Shown: one piece after another, positions 8,973-17,139 of the stretch | Numbering within the stretch: the stretch's first letter is position 1 | How the letters are laid out: each line of letters begins with the position of its first letter | From: Acidovorax sp. DW039 | GTDB taxonomy: Bacteria; Pseudomonadota; Gammaproteobacteria; Burkholderiales; Burkholderiaceae_C | NCBI RefSeq assembly: GCF_037101375.1 | Contig: NZ_AP029019.1 | Location: 2,418,001-2,482,000 of the forward strand | Length of the DNA stretch: 64,000 nucleotides | Direction of reading: 5' to 3' | The notes under the pieces: generated by a model | Databases searched by the model: none | What the model was told of the DNA's origin: nothing | What the model saw: only the letters and a program-made list of their open reading frames with translations | Translations under genes and position numbers: made by a program

Positions 8973-10286
8973 ATGGCCGCACCGTCCTCCCTGCCCAGCC
9001 ATATCGGCAAATATGTGGTGGAGGCCGAGCTGGGCCGTGGTGCCAGCGGTGTGGTCTACCGCGGGGTAGACGCGTTCAAGGGCCGCAAGGTAGCCATCAA
9101 GCAGCTGCACGCCCACCTGCTGCGTCAGCCCGACGAAGCAGAGCGCTACCGCAAGCTCATGCGCAACGAGGTGATGCTCACAGCCCGTTTGCGCCACCCC
9201 AACATCGTGCGCCTGCTCGATGCCGACGGGCAGGCAGACCTGCCTTACCTGGTGCTGGAGTATGTGGAGGGGCGGCCTCTGTCTGCCTACACCGCACCCG
9301 ACACCCTGTTGCCCGTGGCGCAGGTGCTGGACATTGCCTACAAATGCTGCAACGCCCTGGACCACGCCCAACGCGAAGGCCTGGTGCACCGGGACATCAA
9401 GCCCGCGAACGTGCTGCTTTCGGCAGAGGGCGAGATCAAGCTCACCGACTTTGGCGCAGCGCTGGCGGTGCGGTCTGACGCCACCCAACTGGCCGGGCTG
9501 GTGGGCTCGCCCTCGTACATGTCGCCCGAACAGGTGCAGGAGCAAGAGCTGACCCACCACAGCGACATGTTTTCGCTGGCCGTGGTGGTGTATGAACTGC
9601 TCACCGGCCGACGCCCCTTTGATGGGGAAACCGATTTTTCCACCCTGTACCGCATTGGCAACGATGCGCCCACCCCGCCCAGGCTGCTGCGCAGCGAGTT
9701 GCCCGAACACCTGGACGCCGTGTTGCTGTGCGCCCTGGCCAAGCGCCCGCAAGACCGGTTCGACACCTGGGCCGACTTTGCCGACGCCTTGCTCACTGCT
9801 CAGCACGCGCTGCCCGCACCCCGGGCGCAAGACTCCGAAGCCCAGCGCTTTGCCCTGCTGCGCGCGCTGCCGTTCTTTACCGACTTTCACGATGTCGCCC
9901 TGTGGGAGCTGATGCGCCTGGGCCGCTGGCGCTGGGCCCCCAAGGGCAAAGTCATTTTGTTTGAAGGCCAGCCCGGCGATTCCTTCTACGTGCTGGTGCA
10001 GGGCCGCGTGGCCGTGACGCGCGAGGGCTGGCACCTCAGCACCCTGGGGCCCGGCGTCACCCTGGGTGAGATGACCTACCTGCAGCCCGAGCAGAACATC
10101 CGCAGCGCAACTGCCACTGCAGAGACCGACGTGCTGGTGCTCAAGGTGCGCAACCCCTCCCTGCGCGAGGCGTCTGCTGATCTGCAGTCGCGCTTCGACA
10201 AGGCCTTTATCAAGGTGCTGGTGTCGCGGCTGGCTGCCACCAGCAAGCAGTTGGGGTCTTGGGAGTTGAGTTCGCCGGAAGAGTGA
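8973..10286 (+). CDS. Serine/threonine protein kinase with C-terminal cyclic-nucleotide-binding domain
   Basis: A Hanks-type kinase of 437 aa. The glycine loop is LGRGASGVVYRG (residues 20-31), the ATP lysine is Lys43 (VAIKQL), the catalytic loop is HRDIKPANVLL with Asp141, DFG is at 159-161, and the activation segment includes GSPSYMSPEQ. After a linker, residues from about 304 to 425 form a CNMP-binding/CAP_ED fold (VILFEGQPGDSFYVLVQGRVAV; LGEMTYLQPEQNIRSATATA). No transmembrane helix is seen, so it is probably cytosolic. The domain order suggests a kinase controlled by a cyclic nucleotide or a similar ligand, but the substrate is unknown. Confidence 0.88.
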   Translation: MAAPSSLPSHIGKYVVEAELGRGASGVVYRGVDAFKGRKVAIKQLHAHLLRQPDEAERYRKLMRNEVMLTARLRHPNIVRLLDADGQADLPYLVLEYVEGRPLSAYTAPDTLLPVAQVLDIAYKCCNALDHAQREGLVHRDIKPANVLLSAEGEIKLTDFGAALAVRSDATQLAGLVGSPSYMSPEQVQEQELTHHSDMFSLAVVVYELLTGRRPFDGETDFSTLYRIGNDAPTPPRLLRSELPEHLDAVLLCALAKRPQDRFDTWADFADALLTAQHALPAPRAQDSEAQRFALLRALPFFTDFHDVALWELMRLGRWRWAPKGKVILFEGQPGDSFYVLVQGRVAVTREGWHLSTLGPGVTLGEMTYLQPEQNIRSATATAETDVLVLKVRNPSLREASADLQSRFDKAFIKVLVSRLAATSKQLGSWELSSPEE

Positions 10287-10461
10287 TGAGTGCAGGGCGC
10301 TCTTGCGGGGCTGTTGGGCCTTGTGCGCGCGCTGGTTGTGAAAGCGGATGAGGCGACAGTCAGGGCTTGTGGTCGGCGGGCTGGGTTCTCGCATTCATTA
10401 AGGCATGGTGTTGAGACTGCTTTGGTGAAAAACGTACAGCCGCTTTGGGCCCCAAGCGGAC

Positions 10462-10734
10462 CTAAAGGTTTACGACCTGCTCTTCCCAACTCAAGTGCGC
10501 AACAAGCAGGTGAACTTCGCCTTCAGGATTGACGAAGATTGGACCGTTGCCCGCGAGTGCTGCAGACGGTACACGCGTAGAAATGAACTCTTCCGAGTTG
10601 TAGAAGAACACCCATCCATTTGGAGTTTCCGTAGTGAGTTCCGGCCGTATGGATAGAGCACAGCCTGCATCCCGCTGCAGTTTTTCAATCTGTTCGCGCG
10701 CCAACGCTGTTGCTGCATCACGGGTGATAGTCAT
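10462..10734 (-). CDS. Imm35/YrhB-domain small protein
   Basis: A 90-aa protein with the pattern of the YrhB/immunity-protein-35 family: a short helical N-terminus, then GWVFFYNSEEF and LAGNGPIFVNPEGEVHLL. A Shine-Dalgarno sequence (AAGGAGAGG) lies about 10 nt before ATG 10734. The gene is 33 bp downstream of the EF-Tu-like gene on the same strand, so the two probably form one transcript. Codon use is visibly less GC-rich than in its neighbours. Imm35 proteins are predicted immunity factors against polymorphic toxins, but no toxin gene is present nearby. The domain assignment is by recognition only. Confidence 0.7.
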   Translation of the reverse strand: MTITRDAATALAREQIEKLQRDAGCALSIRPELTTETPNGWVFFYNSEEFISTRVPSAALAGNGPIFVNPEGEVHLLVAHLSWEEQVVNL

Positions 10735-10767
10735 TTTGGAATGTCCCTCTCCTTGCCGGAAACTGTC

Positions 10768-11076
10768 TCACGGAGACACCCGGTCGTGAATTCTGACAAC
10801 GCGACCGTGGCCGACGATGCCGCCCTCCCACACTCGAAACGTCGCATCGATAGGGAATCGAGGCAACGCCATCTCTGGGAACAGGAATTGAACGCCGACC
10901 GTCATGGTTTGTCCGGGGCGGAATTCAACCTGATGGGGAACTGTGATCCTCATGGAATAGGCCTCATCTTCTGACAGACTTAGGACTCCTCGGTACTCAC
11001 CACTGATCGCGTGCTGCCTACCTCCCTCGTGCGAGGGGAAAAGCGTGATAACTGCATCGATTTCAGGTGTCATCAT
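10768..11076 (-). CDS. Small EF-Tu C-terminal-domain-like protein
   Basis: About 102 aa from Met 11076; an in-frame Met at 11118 would add 14 residues. The sequence MTPEIDAVITLFPSHEGGRQ, the later SGEYRGVL and EFRPGQTMTVGVQFLFPE resemble the beta-barrel domain III of elongation factor Tu, here standing alone without a GTPase domain. The function is unknown. Neither start has an obvious Shine-Dalgarno sequence. It pairs with the downstream Imm35-like gene and shares its lower GC content, suggesting joint acquisition. Confidence 0.6.
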   Translation of the reverse strand: MMTPEIDAVITLFPSHEGGRQHAISGEYRGVLSLSEDEAYSMRITVPHQVEFRPGQTMTVGVQFLFPEMALPRFPIDATFRVWEGGIVGHGRVVRIHDRVSP

Positions 11077-11331
11077 GGGTGCAATCAAATGTCCGCTTCT
11101 GGCCGAATTCTGTCTCATAGAAGCAGAGACTAAGAACTCCTCGGGTTGACTTGTTGGCGCGTGCAACTGGAGCTGGCATTCAAGCCAAGGTGGCTTAGTG
11201 AGATTGCAAGGATTGAAACGCCTTTGCAACGGGCCATTTCCATATACCCCTCTTCAGCCCGGAAAGTCCCGATTTATCGCGCCCACTGTGATGGCGTTTC
11301 TCAACTCCCTTCACCACAGATAGACATCTCA

Positions 11332-11350
11332 AATGAGAATGCTTATCATT
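11332..11350 (+). promoter_or_regulatory. Fur box
   Basis: AATGAGAATGCTTATCATT is a 19-bp imperfect palindrome that fits the 7-1-7 Fur pattern TGATAAT-n-ATTATCA at 12 of 14 positions (TGAGAAT-G-CTTATCA). It lies about 100 bp upstream of the orfX-like gene that precedes sodA and the ZIP transporter, implying repression by Fe-loaded Fur. Confidence 0.75.
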
Positions 11351-11452
11351 TGGAGGCCTGACTACGCAGCACTCCTGCCAACGCAAAAGGTTCTACCCCC
11401 ATGACCGCACCTCTGCGGCCAACGTATGCGGGGCCTTTTCTGGAGTTGCTTT

Positions 11453-11947
11453 ATGGACCTCAGCGCGTCAGTCATCCCCCTCTCTCATCGGGCAGAGGTG
11501 CCCGCACATTCGCCCCTGGATGACTGGGAGCGGCTGATGCGCCGCGCTGCTTCTGCCATGCACCTGCAGCAGCCGCGCATGGCGTTGGCGTGTCAGCGCC
11601 AAGCCCTGGCGCTGGTGACCGAGATGGCGCTGGAGCCACCTTTAGGCCGTGAAGACGATTGCGCAGCGGCGTGGGTGGTGTCGCACCTCAACCTGGCAGA
11701 GCTGGCGCAAGAGGCGGGCGACCCTGCCGAATCAGGGCGCTTGCTGTGTGCGGCGCATTCCACCTTGCTGCGCTGGATGGGTGACCCCGCCTGCGCCCCG
11801 GCCTTGCGCCAGGCGGCCCCTCGCCATGCCCGCGAAACCCTGGCGGCGCTGCTGCGCCATGCAGCGGCCTATGGGGCACCAGCCGATGCAGAAGTGACCC
11901 GGCTGGTGGAGGCCGATGTGCCCTGGCCGTCCATGCGGCCTCATTGA
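11453..11947 (+). CDS. OrfX-like hypothetical protein upstream of sodA
   Basis: A soluble, mainly helical protein of 164 aa from ATG 11453, with TGGAG about 8 nt upstream. The alternative ATG at 11426 has no Shine-Dalgarno sequence. It has TPR-like helical pairs (WERLMRRAASAMHLQQPRMALACQRQALAL; VSHLNLAELAQEAGDPAESGRLLCAAH) and no signal peptide. Position and helical character recall the unknown orfX found between fumC and sodA in Fur-controlled pseudomonad operons; that parallel is my inference. It is the first gene after the Fur box. Confidence 0.7.
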   Translation: MDLSASVIPLSHRAEVPAHSPLDDWERLMRRAASAMHLQQPRMALACQRQALALVTEMALEPPLGREDDCAAAWVVSHLNLAELAQEAGDPAESGRLLCAAHSTLLRWMGDPACAPALRQAAPRHARETLAALLRHAAAYGAPADAEVTRLVEADVPWPSMRPH

Positions 11948-12057
11948 GAGCAGCAAACACAACCCCTGGCATTGTTGTTCCGTCTTGTCGTACCGCTCGT
12001 ACTGCCTGCTGCGCAGCGCCTGACCAGAACCGCTTCGCTGAGTTTTGTTCGCCGCTC
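11948..12057 (+). repeat. 110-bp terminal-inverted-repeat element, copy A
   Basis: Begins directly after the TGA of the orfX-like gene. Left end AGCAGCAAACACAACCC and right end GAGTTTTGTTCGCCGCTC are imperfect inverted complements. The interior shares TGTTCCGTCTTGTCGTACCG and GTACTGCCTGC with the copies at 30112 and 61741. It occupies most of the gap between the orfX-like gene and sodA, and so would lie in the sodA leader if the operon is co-transcribed. Confidence 0.8.
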
Positions 12058-12139
12058 CAAATGCTTTAGGGGGTGTGCCGCTTCTGTTCGCATCTGTCGG
12101 TCGCAGCTCCCAACCCTTTTTTCAACGGAGGATGTTCCC

Positions 12140-12781
12140 TTGCCATACACCTTGCCTGCCTTGCCCTATGCCTACGATGCGCTGGAGCCGCACATTGATG
12201 CGCGCACCATGGAGATTCACCACACGCGCCATCACCAGACCTACATCAACAACCTGAATGCGGCGCTGGAAGGATCGCCCCATGCCGAGTTGCCCATTGA
12301 CGAGCTGGTGGCGCGGCTGCCTTTGCTGCCCGAAAACCTGCAGGCCGCAGTACGCAACAACGGGGGAGGGCATGCCAACCACTCGCTGTTCTGGGCGGTG
12401 ATGTCGCCGCAGGGCGGCGGGCAGCCGCAAGGCGAGCTGGCGCAGGCGATCGATGCCGAGCTGGGTGGGCTGGAGGCCTTCAAAAAGGCATTCACCCAAG
12501 CGGCCCTGACCCGCTTTGGCAGCGGGTGGGCGTGGCTGAGTGTGACGCCGCAAGGCAAGCTGGCTGTGGAGAGCACGGGCAACCAGGACAGCCCCTTGAT
12601 GGCTGGCATTGGCTCGGGCAACACCCCCATCCTGGGGCTGGATGTATGGGAGCACGCTTACTACCTGCACTACCAGAACCGGCGGCCGGACTACATCGCA
12701 GCGTTCTACAACGTGATTCACTGGCCCGAGGTGGCCCGCCGTTATGCGGTGGCCTTGGCGCAGGCACGGGCGCTGGGCTGA
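12140..12781 (+). CDS. sodA: Superoxide dismutase, Mn-type
   Basis: Converts superoxide to H2O2 and O2 in the cytoplasm. The protein has 213 aa. Metal ligands are His27 (EIHHTRHH), His81 ([11 protein letters not shown]), and the Asp and His of [12 protein letters not shown]. The Mn-type hallmarks are Gly77, the [10 protein letters not shown] form and GNQDSPLM with the Gln; Fe-SODs have other residues there. The start is TTG 12140, with CGGAGG about 8 nt upstream; no in-frame ATG gives a sensible N-terminus ([16 protein letters not shown]). Expression when Fur is inactive fits a Mn enzyme replacing an Fe enzyme during iron limitation. Confidence 0.93.
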   Translation: MPYTLPALPYAYDALEPHIDARTMEIHHTRHHQTYINNLNAALEGSPHAELPIDELVARLPLLPENLQAAVRNNGGGHANHSLFWAVMSPQGGGQPQGELAQAIDAELGGLEAFKKAFTQAALTRFGSGWAWLSVTPQGKLAVESTGNQDSPLMAGIGSGNTPILGLDVWEHAYYLHYQNRRPDYIAAFYNVIHWPEVARRYAVALAQARALG

Positions 12782-12842
12782 GGTGTGCCCGCATGCTGCG
12801 CTGTCATTTCTGCTGATTTGCTGACTGCCTGAGAGGATGCCA

Positions 12843-13868
12843 ATGTCTTCCATTCATTCCGCGCCCTCTGGCGGCGCTTCCTCTGCGCCTGCTTTGCCTG
12901 CTCAGCCTGAGCGGGCCACGCCTTATGAAGCTGGTGCAACGCTGCATGGCGGGCAGGGGCGGGCTGCGGACGGGGCTGCGACCGCCATGGGGCTGCCCAC
13001 GGTACGTATTCGGTGGCGGCAACGCATGGGGTTTGGCATTGTGTTGCTGGGGGCGCTGGTGCTGGTGGCCCACGGTTGGCACCGGGTGGAGACCCATCCG
13101 CAGGTGCGGGATGCCCTTTTGGGCGGGCTGGTGGCAGCGCTGGCCACGGCCCTGGGGGCGGTGCCGGTATGGTTCTCGCAGCAGCTTTCCGCCCGCGTGC
13201 AGGACACGCTGTTTGGCTTTGGCGCGGGGGTGATGCTGGCTGCGTGTTCCTTCTCCCTCATCCTTCCTGGCCTGGAGGCCGCCCGTGCGGGCGGGGCGGG
13301 TGGATGGGCCGCGGGCGGCATTCTGGGGGCGTCCATTCTCCTGGGCGCTGCTGCCTTGCTGGCTTTGGAGCGCTGGCTGCCCCACGAGCATTTCATCAAA
13401 GGGGTGGAGGGGCCGGCCTCGCGCACCCTGCGGCGCACCTGGCTGTTTGTGTTTGCCATAGCTTTGCACAATCTGCCCGAAGGTTTGGCCATTGGTGTGG
13501 CCTATGCGGGCGGCGATGCCATGCGCGCCAGTGCGCTGGCCACTGGCATTGCCATACAGGATGTGCCCGAGGGGCTGGTGGTGGCTGTGGCGCTGCTGGC
13601 TGCGGGCTACCGCCGCTCGGTGGCCGTAGGGCTGGGCATGGCATCAGGCCTGGTGGAGCCCTTGGGGGCGGTGCTGGGCGCAGTGGTCATCAGCCACGCC
13701 GTCAGCCTGTTGCCCTGGGGGCTGGGCTTTGCGGCGGGGGCCATGCTGTTTGTCATCAGCCACGAGATCATTCCCGAATCCCACCGCAAGGGCCACGAGG
13801 CCTGGGCCACGGGCGGGCTGATGTGGGGCTTTGTGCTGATGATGCTGCTGGATACGGCGCTGGGTTGA
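12843..13868 (+). CDS. ZIP-family metal transporter (GufA-like)
   Basis: An inner-membrane divalent-metal importer of 341 aa. ATG 12843 is preferred because GAGAGG is correctly spaced before it; ATG 12837 is too close. After a hydrophilic 55-residue N-terminus there are about eight helices. The metal-binding helices read HNLPEGLAIGVAYAGGDAMR and DVPEGLVVAVALL, followed by SHEIIPESHRKGHE, which matches the bacterial GufA/ZIP subgroup. It is 61 bp downstream of sodA and probably in the same Fur-controlled transcript. Manganese or iron import would fit the context; the substrate is not proven. Confidence 0.88.
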   Translation: MSSIHSAPSGGASSAPALPAQPERATPYEAGATLHGGQGRAADGAATAMGLPTVRIRWRQRMGFGIVLLGALVLVAHGWHRVETHPQVRDALLGGLVAALATALGAVPVWFSQQLSARVQDTLFGFGAGVMLAACSFSLILPGLEAARAGGAGGWAAGGILGASILLGAAALLALERWLPHEHFIKGVEGPASRTLRRTWLFVFAIALHNLPEGLAIGVAYAGGDAMRASALATGIAIQDVPEGLVVAVALLAAGYRRSVAVGLGMASGLVEPLGAVLGAVVISHAVSLLPWGLGFAAGAMLFVISHEIIPESHRKGHEAWATGGLMWGFVLMMLLDTALG

Positions 13869-13870
13869 TT

Positions 13871-13930
13871 TTGCTATTGAATAAATAGCAGCCTGCACTT
13901 GATTGGTGGGCGCTAGAGCGTTTTTTATTA
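13871..13930 (+). repeat. Short palindromic repeat, copy 2
   Basis: GCTATTGAATAAATAGCAGC opens the copy and GGGCGCTAGAGCG plus a T run close it. It lies between the convergent ZIP and SpmAB genes, 2 bp after the ZIP stop codon. The hairpin and the TTTTTT that follows could act as a terminator for the ZIP transcript. Confidence 0.8.
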
Positions 13931-13957
13931 GAAAGGCTCTGGGCGCCGATAGCCGCG

Positions 13958-15187
13958 TCAGCCAAAGAACTGGTAGCACACCACAATGGCGGCCACCACC
14001 CCCGCCAGTTCTGCCAGCAGGGCGCAGCCCACCGCATGGCGTGCACGCTGTATGCCCACCGCGCCAAAGTACACCGCCAGCACATAAAACGTGGTTTCGG
14101 TGCTGCCCTGGATGGTGGCTGCTGCCAGCGCCGCAAAGCTGTCCACGCCCTGGGTCTGCATGGTCTCGATCAGCATGGCGCGTGCCGCGCTGCCTGAAAA
14201 CGGCTTGACCAGTGCGGTGGGTAGTGCGTCCACAAACCGTGCATCCACCCCGAGTGTGTTGACGCACCAGCGAATCCCCTCCAGCGCATAGCCCAGCGCG
14301 CCGGATGCCCGCAGCACCCCCACGGCGCACAGCATGGCCACCAGATAGGGCAGCAGGCCCTTGGCAACTTCAAAGCCTTCCTTTGCCCCTTCTACAAAGG
14401 CTTCGTACACCGGCACCTTGCGCCATGCGCCCACCAGCACAAACAGCAGGATCAGGCCAAACAAGGTCAGGTTGCCCAGCAGCGATGAAAGCTGTGCCAG
14501 CGCCGCAGCGCTGAGCGTGCTGAGAAACGCCATGAAACCACCCAGCAGCAGCGCCAGCGGCAGCAGGTAGGCCAGCACCACGGGGTTGAGCAAGGGCAGC
14601 CTTTGCACTGCGGCTACGGCGAGCAGGCCGGTGATGGTGGAGGCCGACGTAGCCAGCAGGATGGGCAGGAACACCAGCGTGGGGTCTGCAGCGCCTTGCT
14701 GCATGCGGTACATGAAGATGGTGACAGGCAGCAGCGTGAGCGAGGACGCATTGAGCACCAGAAACAGTATCTGGGCGTTGGTGGCGGTGTGCAGCTCGGG
14801 GTTCAGCTCTTGCAGCGCCCGCATGGCTTTGAGGCCCATGGGCGTGGCCGCGTTGTCCAGGCCGAGGGCGTTGGCTGCAAAGTTCAACGTCATCAGCCCC
14901 AGGGCGGGGTGGCCTCGTGGCACCTCGGGCATCAGCCGTGCAAACAAGGGGGCCAAAAAGCGGGCCAGCAGGTCCACAATGCCCGCCTTTTCGGCAATGC
15001 GCAGAAAGCCCAGCCACAGCGTGAGGGTGCCAAACAGCAGCACCATCACCTCCACAGACAGCTTTGCCATGGCGAAGAGAGACTCCACCATCGCCCCAAA
15101 AACCTGGGGGTTGCCCGCTACCAGCCATTGCGCCAGCGCGGCCACGGCTGCCGTGGCAAAGAAGCCCAGCCACAGGATGTTCAGCAT
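13958..15187 (-). CDS. Fused SpmA/SpmB nucleoside-recognition (Gate) domain membrane protein
   Basis: A polytopic membrane protein of 409 aa. The N-terminal half resembles SpmA (GTLTLWLGFLRIAEKAGIVD; LNFAANALGLDNAATPMGLKAM; LNASSLTLLPVTIFMYRM). The C-terminal half resembles SpmB (VEGAKEGFEVAKGLLPYLVAML; ALVKPFSGSAARAM; TIQGSTETTFYVLAVYFG). The two halves are separate genes in Bacillus, where they act in spore core dehydration; this organism does not sporulate, so the role is unknown. No close partner gene is evident. Confidence 0.88.
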   Translation of the reverse strand: MLNILWLGFFATAAVAALAQWLVAGNPQVFGAMVESLFAMAKLSVEVMVLLFGTLTLWLGFLRIAEKAGIVDLLARFLAPLFARLMPEVPRGHPALGLMTLNFAANALGLDNAATPMGLKAMRALQELNPELHTATNAQILFLVLNASSLTLLPVTIFMYRMQQGAADPTLVFLPILLATSASTITGLLAVAAVQRLPLLNPVVLAYLLPLALLLGGFMAFLSTLSAAALAQLSSLLGNLTLFGLILLFVLVGAWRKVPVYEAFVEGAKEGFEVAKGLLPYLVAMLCAVGVLRASGALGYALEGIRWCVNTLGVDARFVDALPTALVKPFSGSAARAMLIETMQTQGVDSFAALAAATIQGSTETTFYVLAVYFGAVGIQRARHAVGCALLAELAGVVAAIVVCYQFFG

Positions 15188-15301
15188 GGAGCAGTCTCAG
15201 GCGTGGAAGTTGGGGCCTGCGCCTTGTGGCGCAGGGCTGTCGCGCAGAGCTGTCATGCAAGTGCGCGGGAGAGGCTGGGAGCAGATTCTTTGAACAGGTT
15301 C

Positions 15302-16384
15302 TTAGAACAATTCAACGTCGTCATTGGCCACCTTGGTGGCCAGATGACCGGCGGCCACCAGATCGTCGTAAAACCGCACCTGGTTGCGCCCGTTTTCCTT
15401 GGCGTAGTACAGCGCTTGGTCGGCCTGACCGAGGATTTCGACCGGAGAGCCGCGGGATGTGCCCACAAACCCCAAGCTCACCGTGACGTTGCCCACCTGC
15501 GGGAAGTGGTGCTCTTGCACCGTTTCGCGAAAACGGTTGAACACCTTGTGCGCCTTGGACAGCGTGGTATTGCGCAGCAGCACCACAAACTCTTCCCCGC
15601 CAAAGCGGAAGATGCGGTCATGCGAACGGAAGGAGCTGCGCAGGATGTTGGCAATCAGGATCAGCACCTCGTCGCCATACAGATGGCCGAACCGGTCGTT
15701 GACCTGCTTGAAGTGGTCGATGTCCACCACCGCCAGCCAGTTCTGCACCGGTTCTGATTCGGCGGTGACTTCCTCGGCAATCATGGACTCCGCACTCTTG
15801 GGGCGGCTGCTGCTCAGGCCGGGGGAGGCCGTGCGCGCGAATTGCTCGTCAAACGTCTTGCGGTTGAACAGGCCGGTGAGGGCGTCGCGCTCGGAGTAGT
15901 CCAGCAGGCTCTGGTAGTTCTGGTAGACCAGAAACACGCCTTTGAGCACCTCAAGCTTGTGGGCCGAGAAGGGGCGCGACTGCGTGATCTCCAGGCAGGT
16001 GTTGACCTTTTCGTGCATCCACACCGGCAACCACAGCGTGTGCCTGCCGGGGCGGGGGTTGGCCAGGGCGATGTCTCCCTGCTTGGTCACGCACTCAAAA
16101 AGTTCAGGGTAACGGTCTAGCGCTTCCTTGCGGGGGTCTGAGGCGGCGTCTGAATCGGTGGACACAAGCTGACCGTCCTGCACCCAGGTGCGGGGGCGGA
16201 TGTGAGGCTCCCCCTGGTCGGTGAACAGTTCCAGCGCACGCACTTCCTTGATGCTGCTGAGCTTTTGCAAGGTTGAGAGTACCGATACCTCCAGCCGCAA
16301 ATGGTCGCGGTGGCCGGTCATCTCAACAAGGTGTTGCAGTATGGGCTTCATGGTGGTGGAAGTACGTACGACCGTGTCTGGCAT
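15302..16384 (-). CDS. Diguanylate cyclase (GGDEF) with N-terminal sensor region
   Basis: Makes cyclic di-GMP from two GTP. The protein has 360 aa from ATG 16384. Residues up to about 175 form a soluble sensor-like region without transmembrane helices, possibly GAF-like. The GGDEF domain begins at DALTGLFNRKTF, contains DIDHFKQVNDRFGHLYGDEVL and the active-site signature FRFGGEEF, and ends with ADQALYYAKENGRNQVRF. A Ser/Glu-rich insert of about 40 residues splits the early GGDEF domain (after RTASPGLSSSRPKSAES). The start lies 2 bp after the trmB stop, so co-translation with trmB is likely; an upstream in-frame Met at 16414 would overlap trmB. Confidence 0.88.
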   Translation of the reverse strand: MPDTVVRTSTTMKPILQHLVEMTGHRDHLRLEVSVLSTLQKLSSIKEVRALELFTDQGEPHIRPRTWVQDGQLVSTDSDAASDPRKEALDRYPELFECVTKQGDIALANPRPGRHTLWLPVWMHEKVNTCLEITQSRPFSAHKLEVLKGVFLVYQNYQSLLDYSERDALTGLFNRKTFDEQFARTASPGLSSSRPKSAESMIAEEVTAESEPVQNWLAVVDIDHFKQVNDRFGHLYGDEVLILIANILRSSFRSHDRIFRFGGEEFVVLLRNTTLSKAHKVFNRFRETVQEHHFPQVGNVTVSLGFVGTSRGSPVEILGQADQALYYAKENGRNQVRFYDDLVAAGHLATKVANDDVELF

Positions 16385-16386
16385 TG

Positions 16387-17139
16387 CTAGCGTCTTTTGA
16401 ACACGATATCCCACACCCCATGACCCAGGCGCAAGCCCCGGTTTTCAAACTTGGTCAACGGGCGGTATTCGGGTTGTGGAGCATACCCTTGTGCCGTGTT
16501 GACCAGAAGGGGCTCTTGTCCCAGCACTTCCAGCATCTGTTCGGCATAAGGCTGCCAGTCGGTAGCGCAATGCAGGTAGCCACCGGGTTTGAGACGGGCT
16601 GCCAGCTTGGCCACCAACGGTGGCTGGATCAACCGACGCTTGTTGTGTCTCTTCTTGTGCCAGGGGTCAGGAAAAAAGATGTGAATGCCATCGAGGCTGC
16701 CGGGCTGCAGCATGTGGTCGATGACTTCCACGGCGTCGTGCTGGAGGATGCGGATGTTGCTGATGTCTTGCTCGCCAATGCGCTTGAGCAGCGCGCCGAC
16801 ACCGGGCTCATGCACTTCACAGCACAGGAAGTTGTCATCTGGGCGCACCCGTGCAATGTGCGCAGTGGCCTCACCCATGCCAAAACCAATCTCCAGGATC
16901 AGTGGTGCGGTGCGGCCAAAGGCCGTGGCGGCGTCCAGCGGCTCTGGGCGGTAGTTCAGTACAAAGCGGGGGGCCAGCTCTTCAAAGGCCTTGGCCTGGC
17001 CTGTGGTGGTGCGGCCTGCGCGGCGCACATAGCTTTTGATGGCTTTGGGAAAGGCCACGCCAGCGGGGGGCATGCCCGGCGCGGCTGTGGGCTGAGCCTG
17101 TGGCTCGTCTGCGAGAGAGATATTGTTCTGTTCGATCAC
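16387..17139 (-). CDS. trmB: tRNA (guanine-N7-)-methyltransferase
   Basis: Methylates G46 in the tRNA variable loop using S-adenosylmethionine. The Rossmann SAM-binding motif is [17 protein letters not shown]; the family motif [15 protein letters not shown] and [10 protein letters not shown] are present. The chosen start is GTG 17139, whose GTGA overlaps the gluQRS stop, giving 250 aa; an in-frame ATG at 17166 would extend it inside gluQRS. The order gluQRS-trmB-diguanylate cyclase is an unbroken minus-strand run. Confidence 0.92.
   Translation of the reverse strand: MIEQNNISLADEPQAQPTAAPGMPPAGVAFPKAIKSYVRRAGRTTTGQAKAFEELAPRFVLNYRPEPLDAATAFGRTAPLILEIGFGMGEATAHIARVRPDDNFLCCEVHEPGVGALLKRIGEQDISNIRILQHDAVEVIDHMLQPGSLDGIHIFFPDPWHKKRHNKRRLIQPPLVAKLAARLKPGGYLHCATDWQPYAEQMLEVLGQEPLLVNTAQGYAPQPEYRPLTKFENRGLRLGHGVWDIVFKRR

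Noticed and set aside
8706..10394. Long minus-strand open frame opposite the kinase gene
   Set aside because: Antisense shadow; low-complexity His/Gly/Gln-rich translation without motifs.
11205..11240. GATTGAAAC-like string resembling the end of a CRISPR repeat
   Set aside because: It occurs once; there is no second copy at spacer distance and no cas gene in the window.
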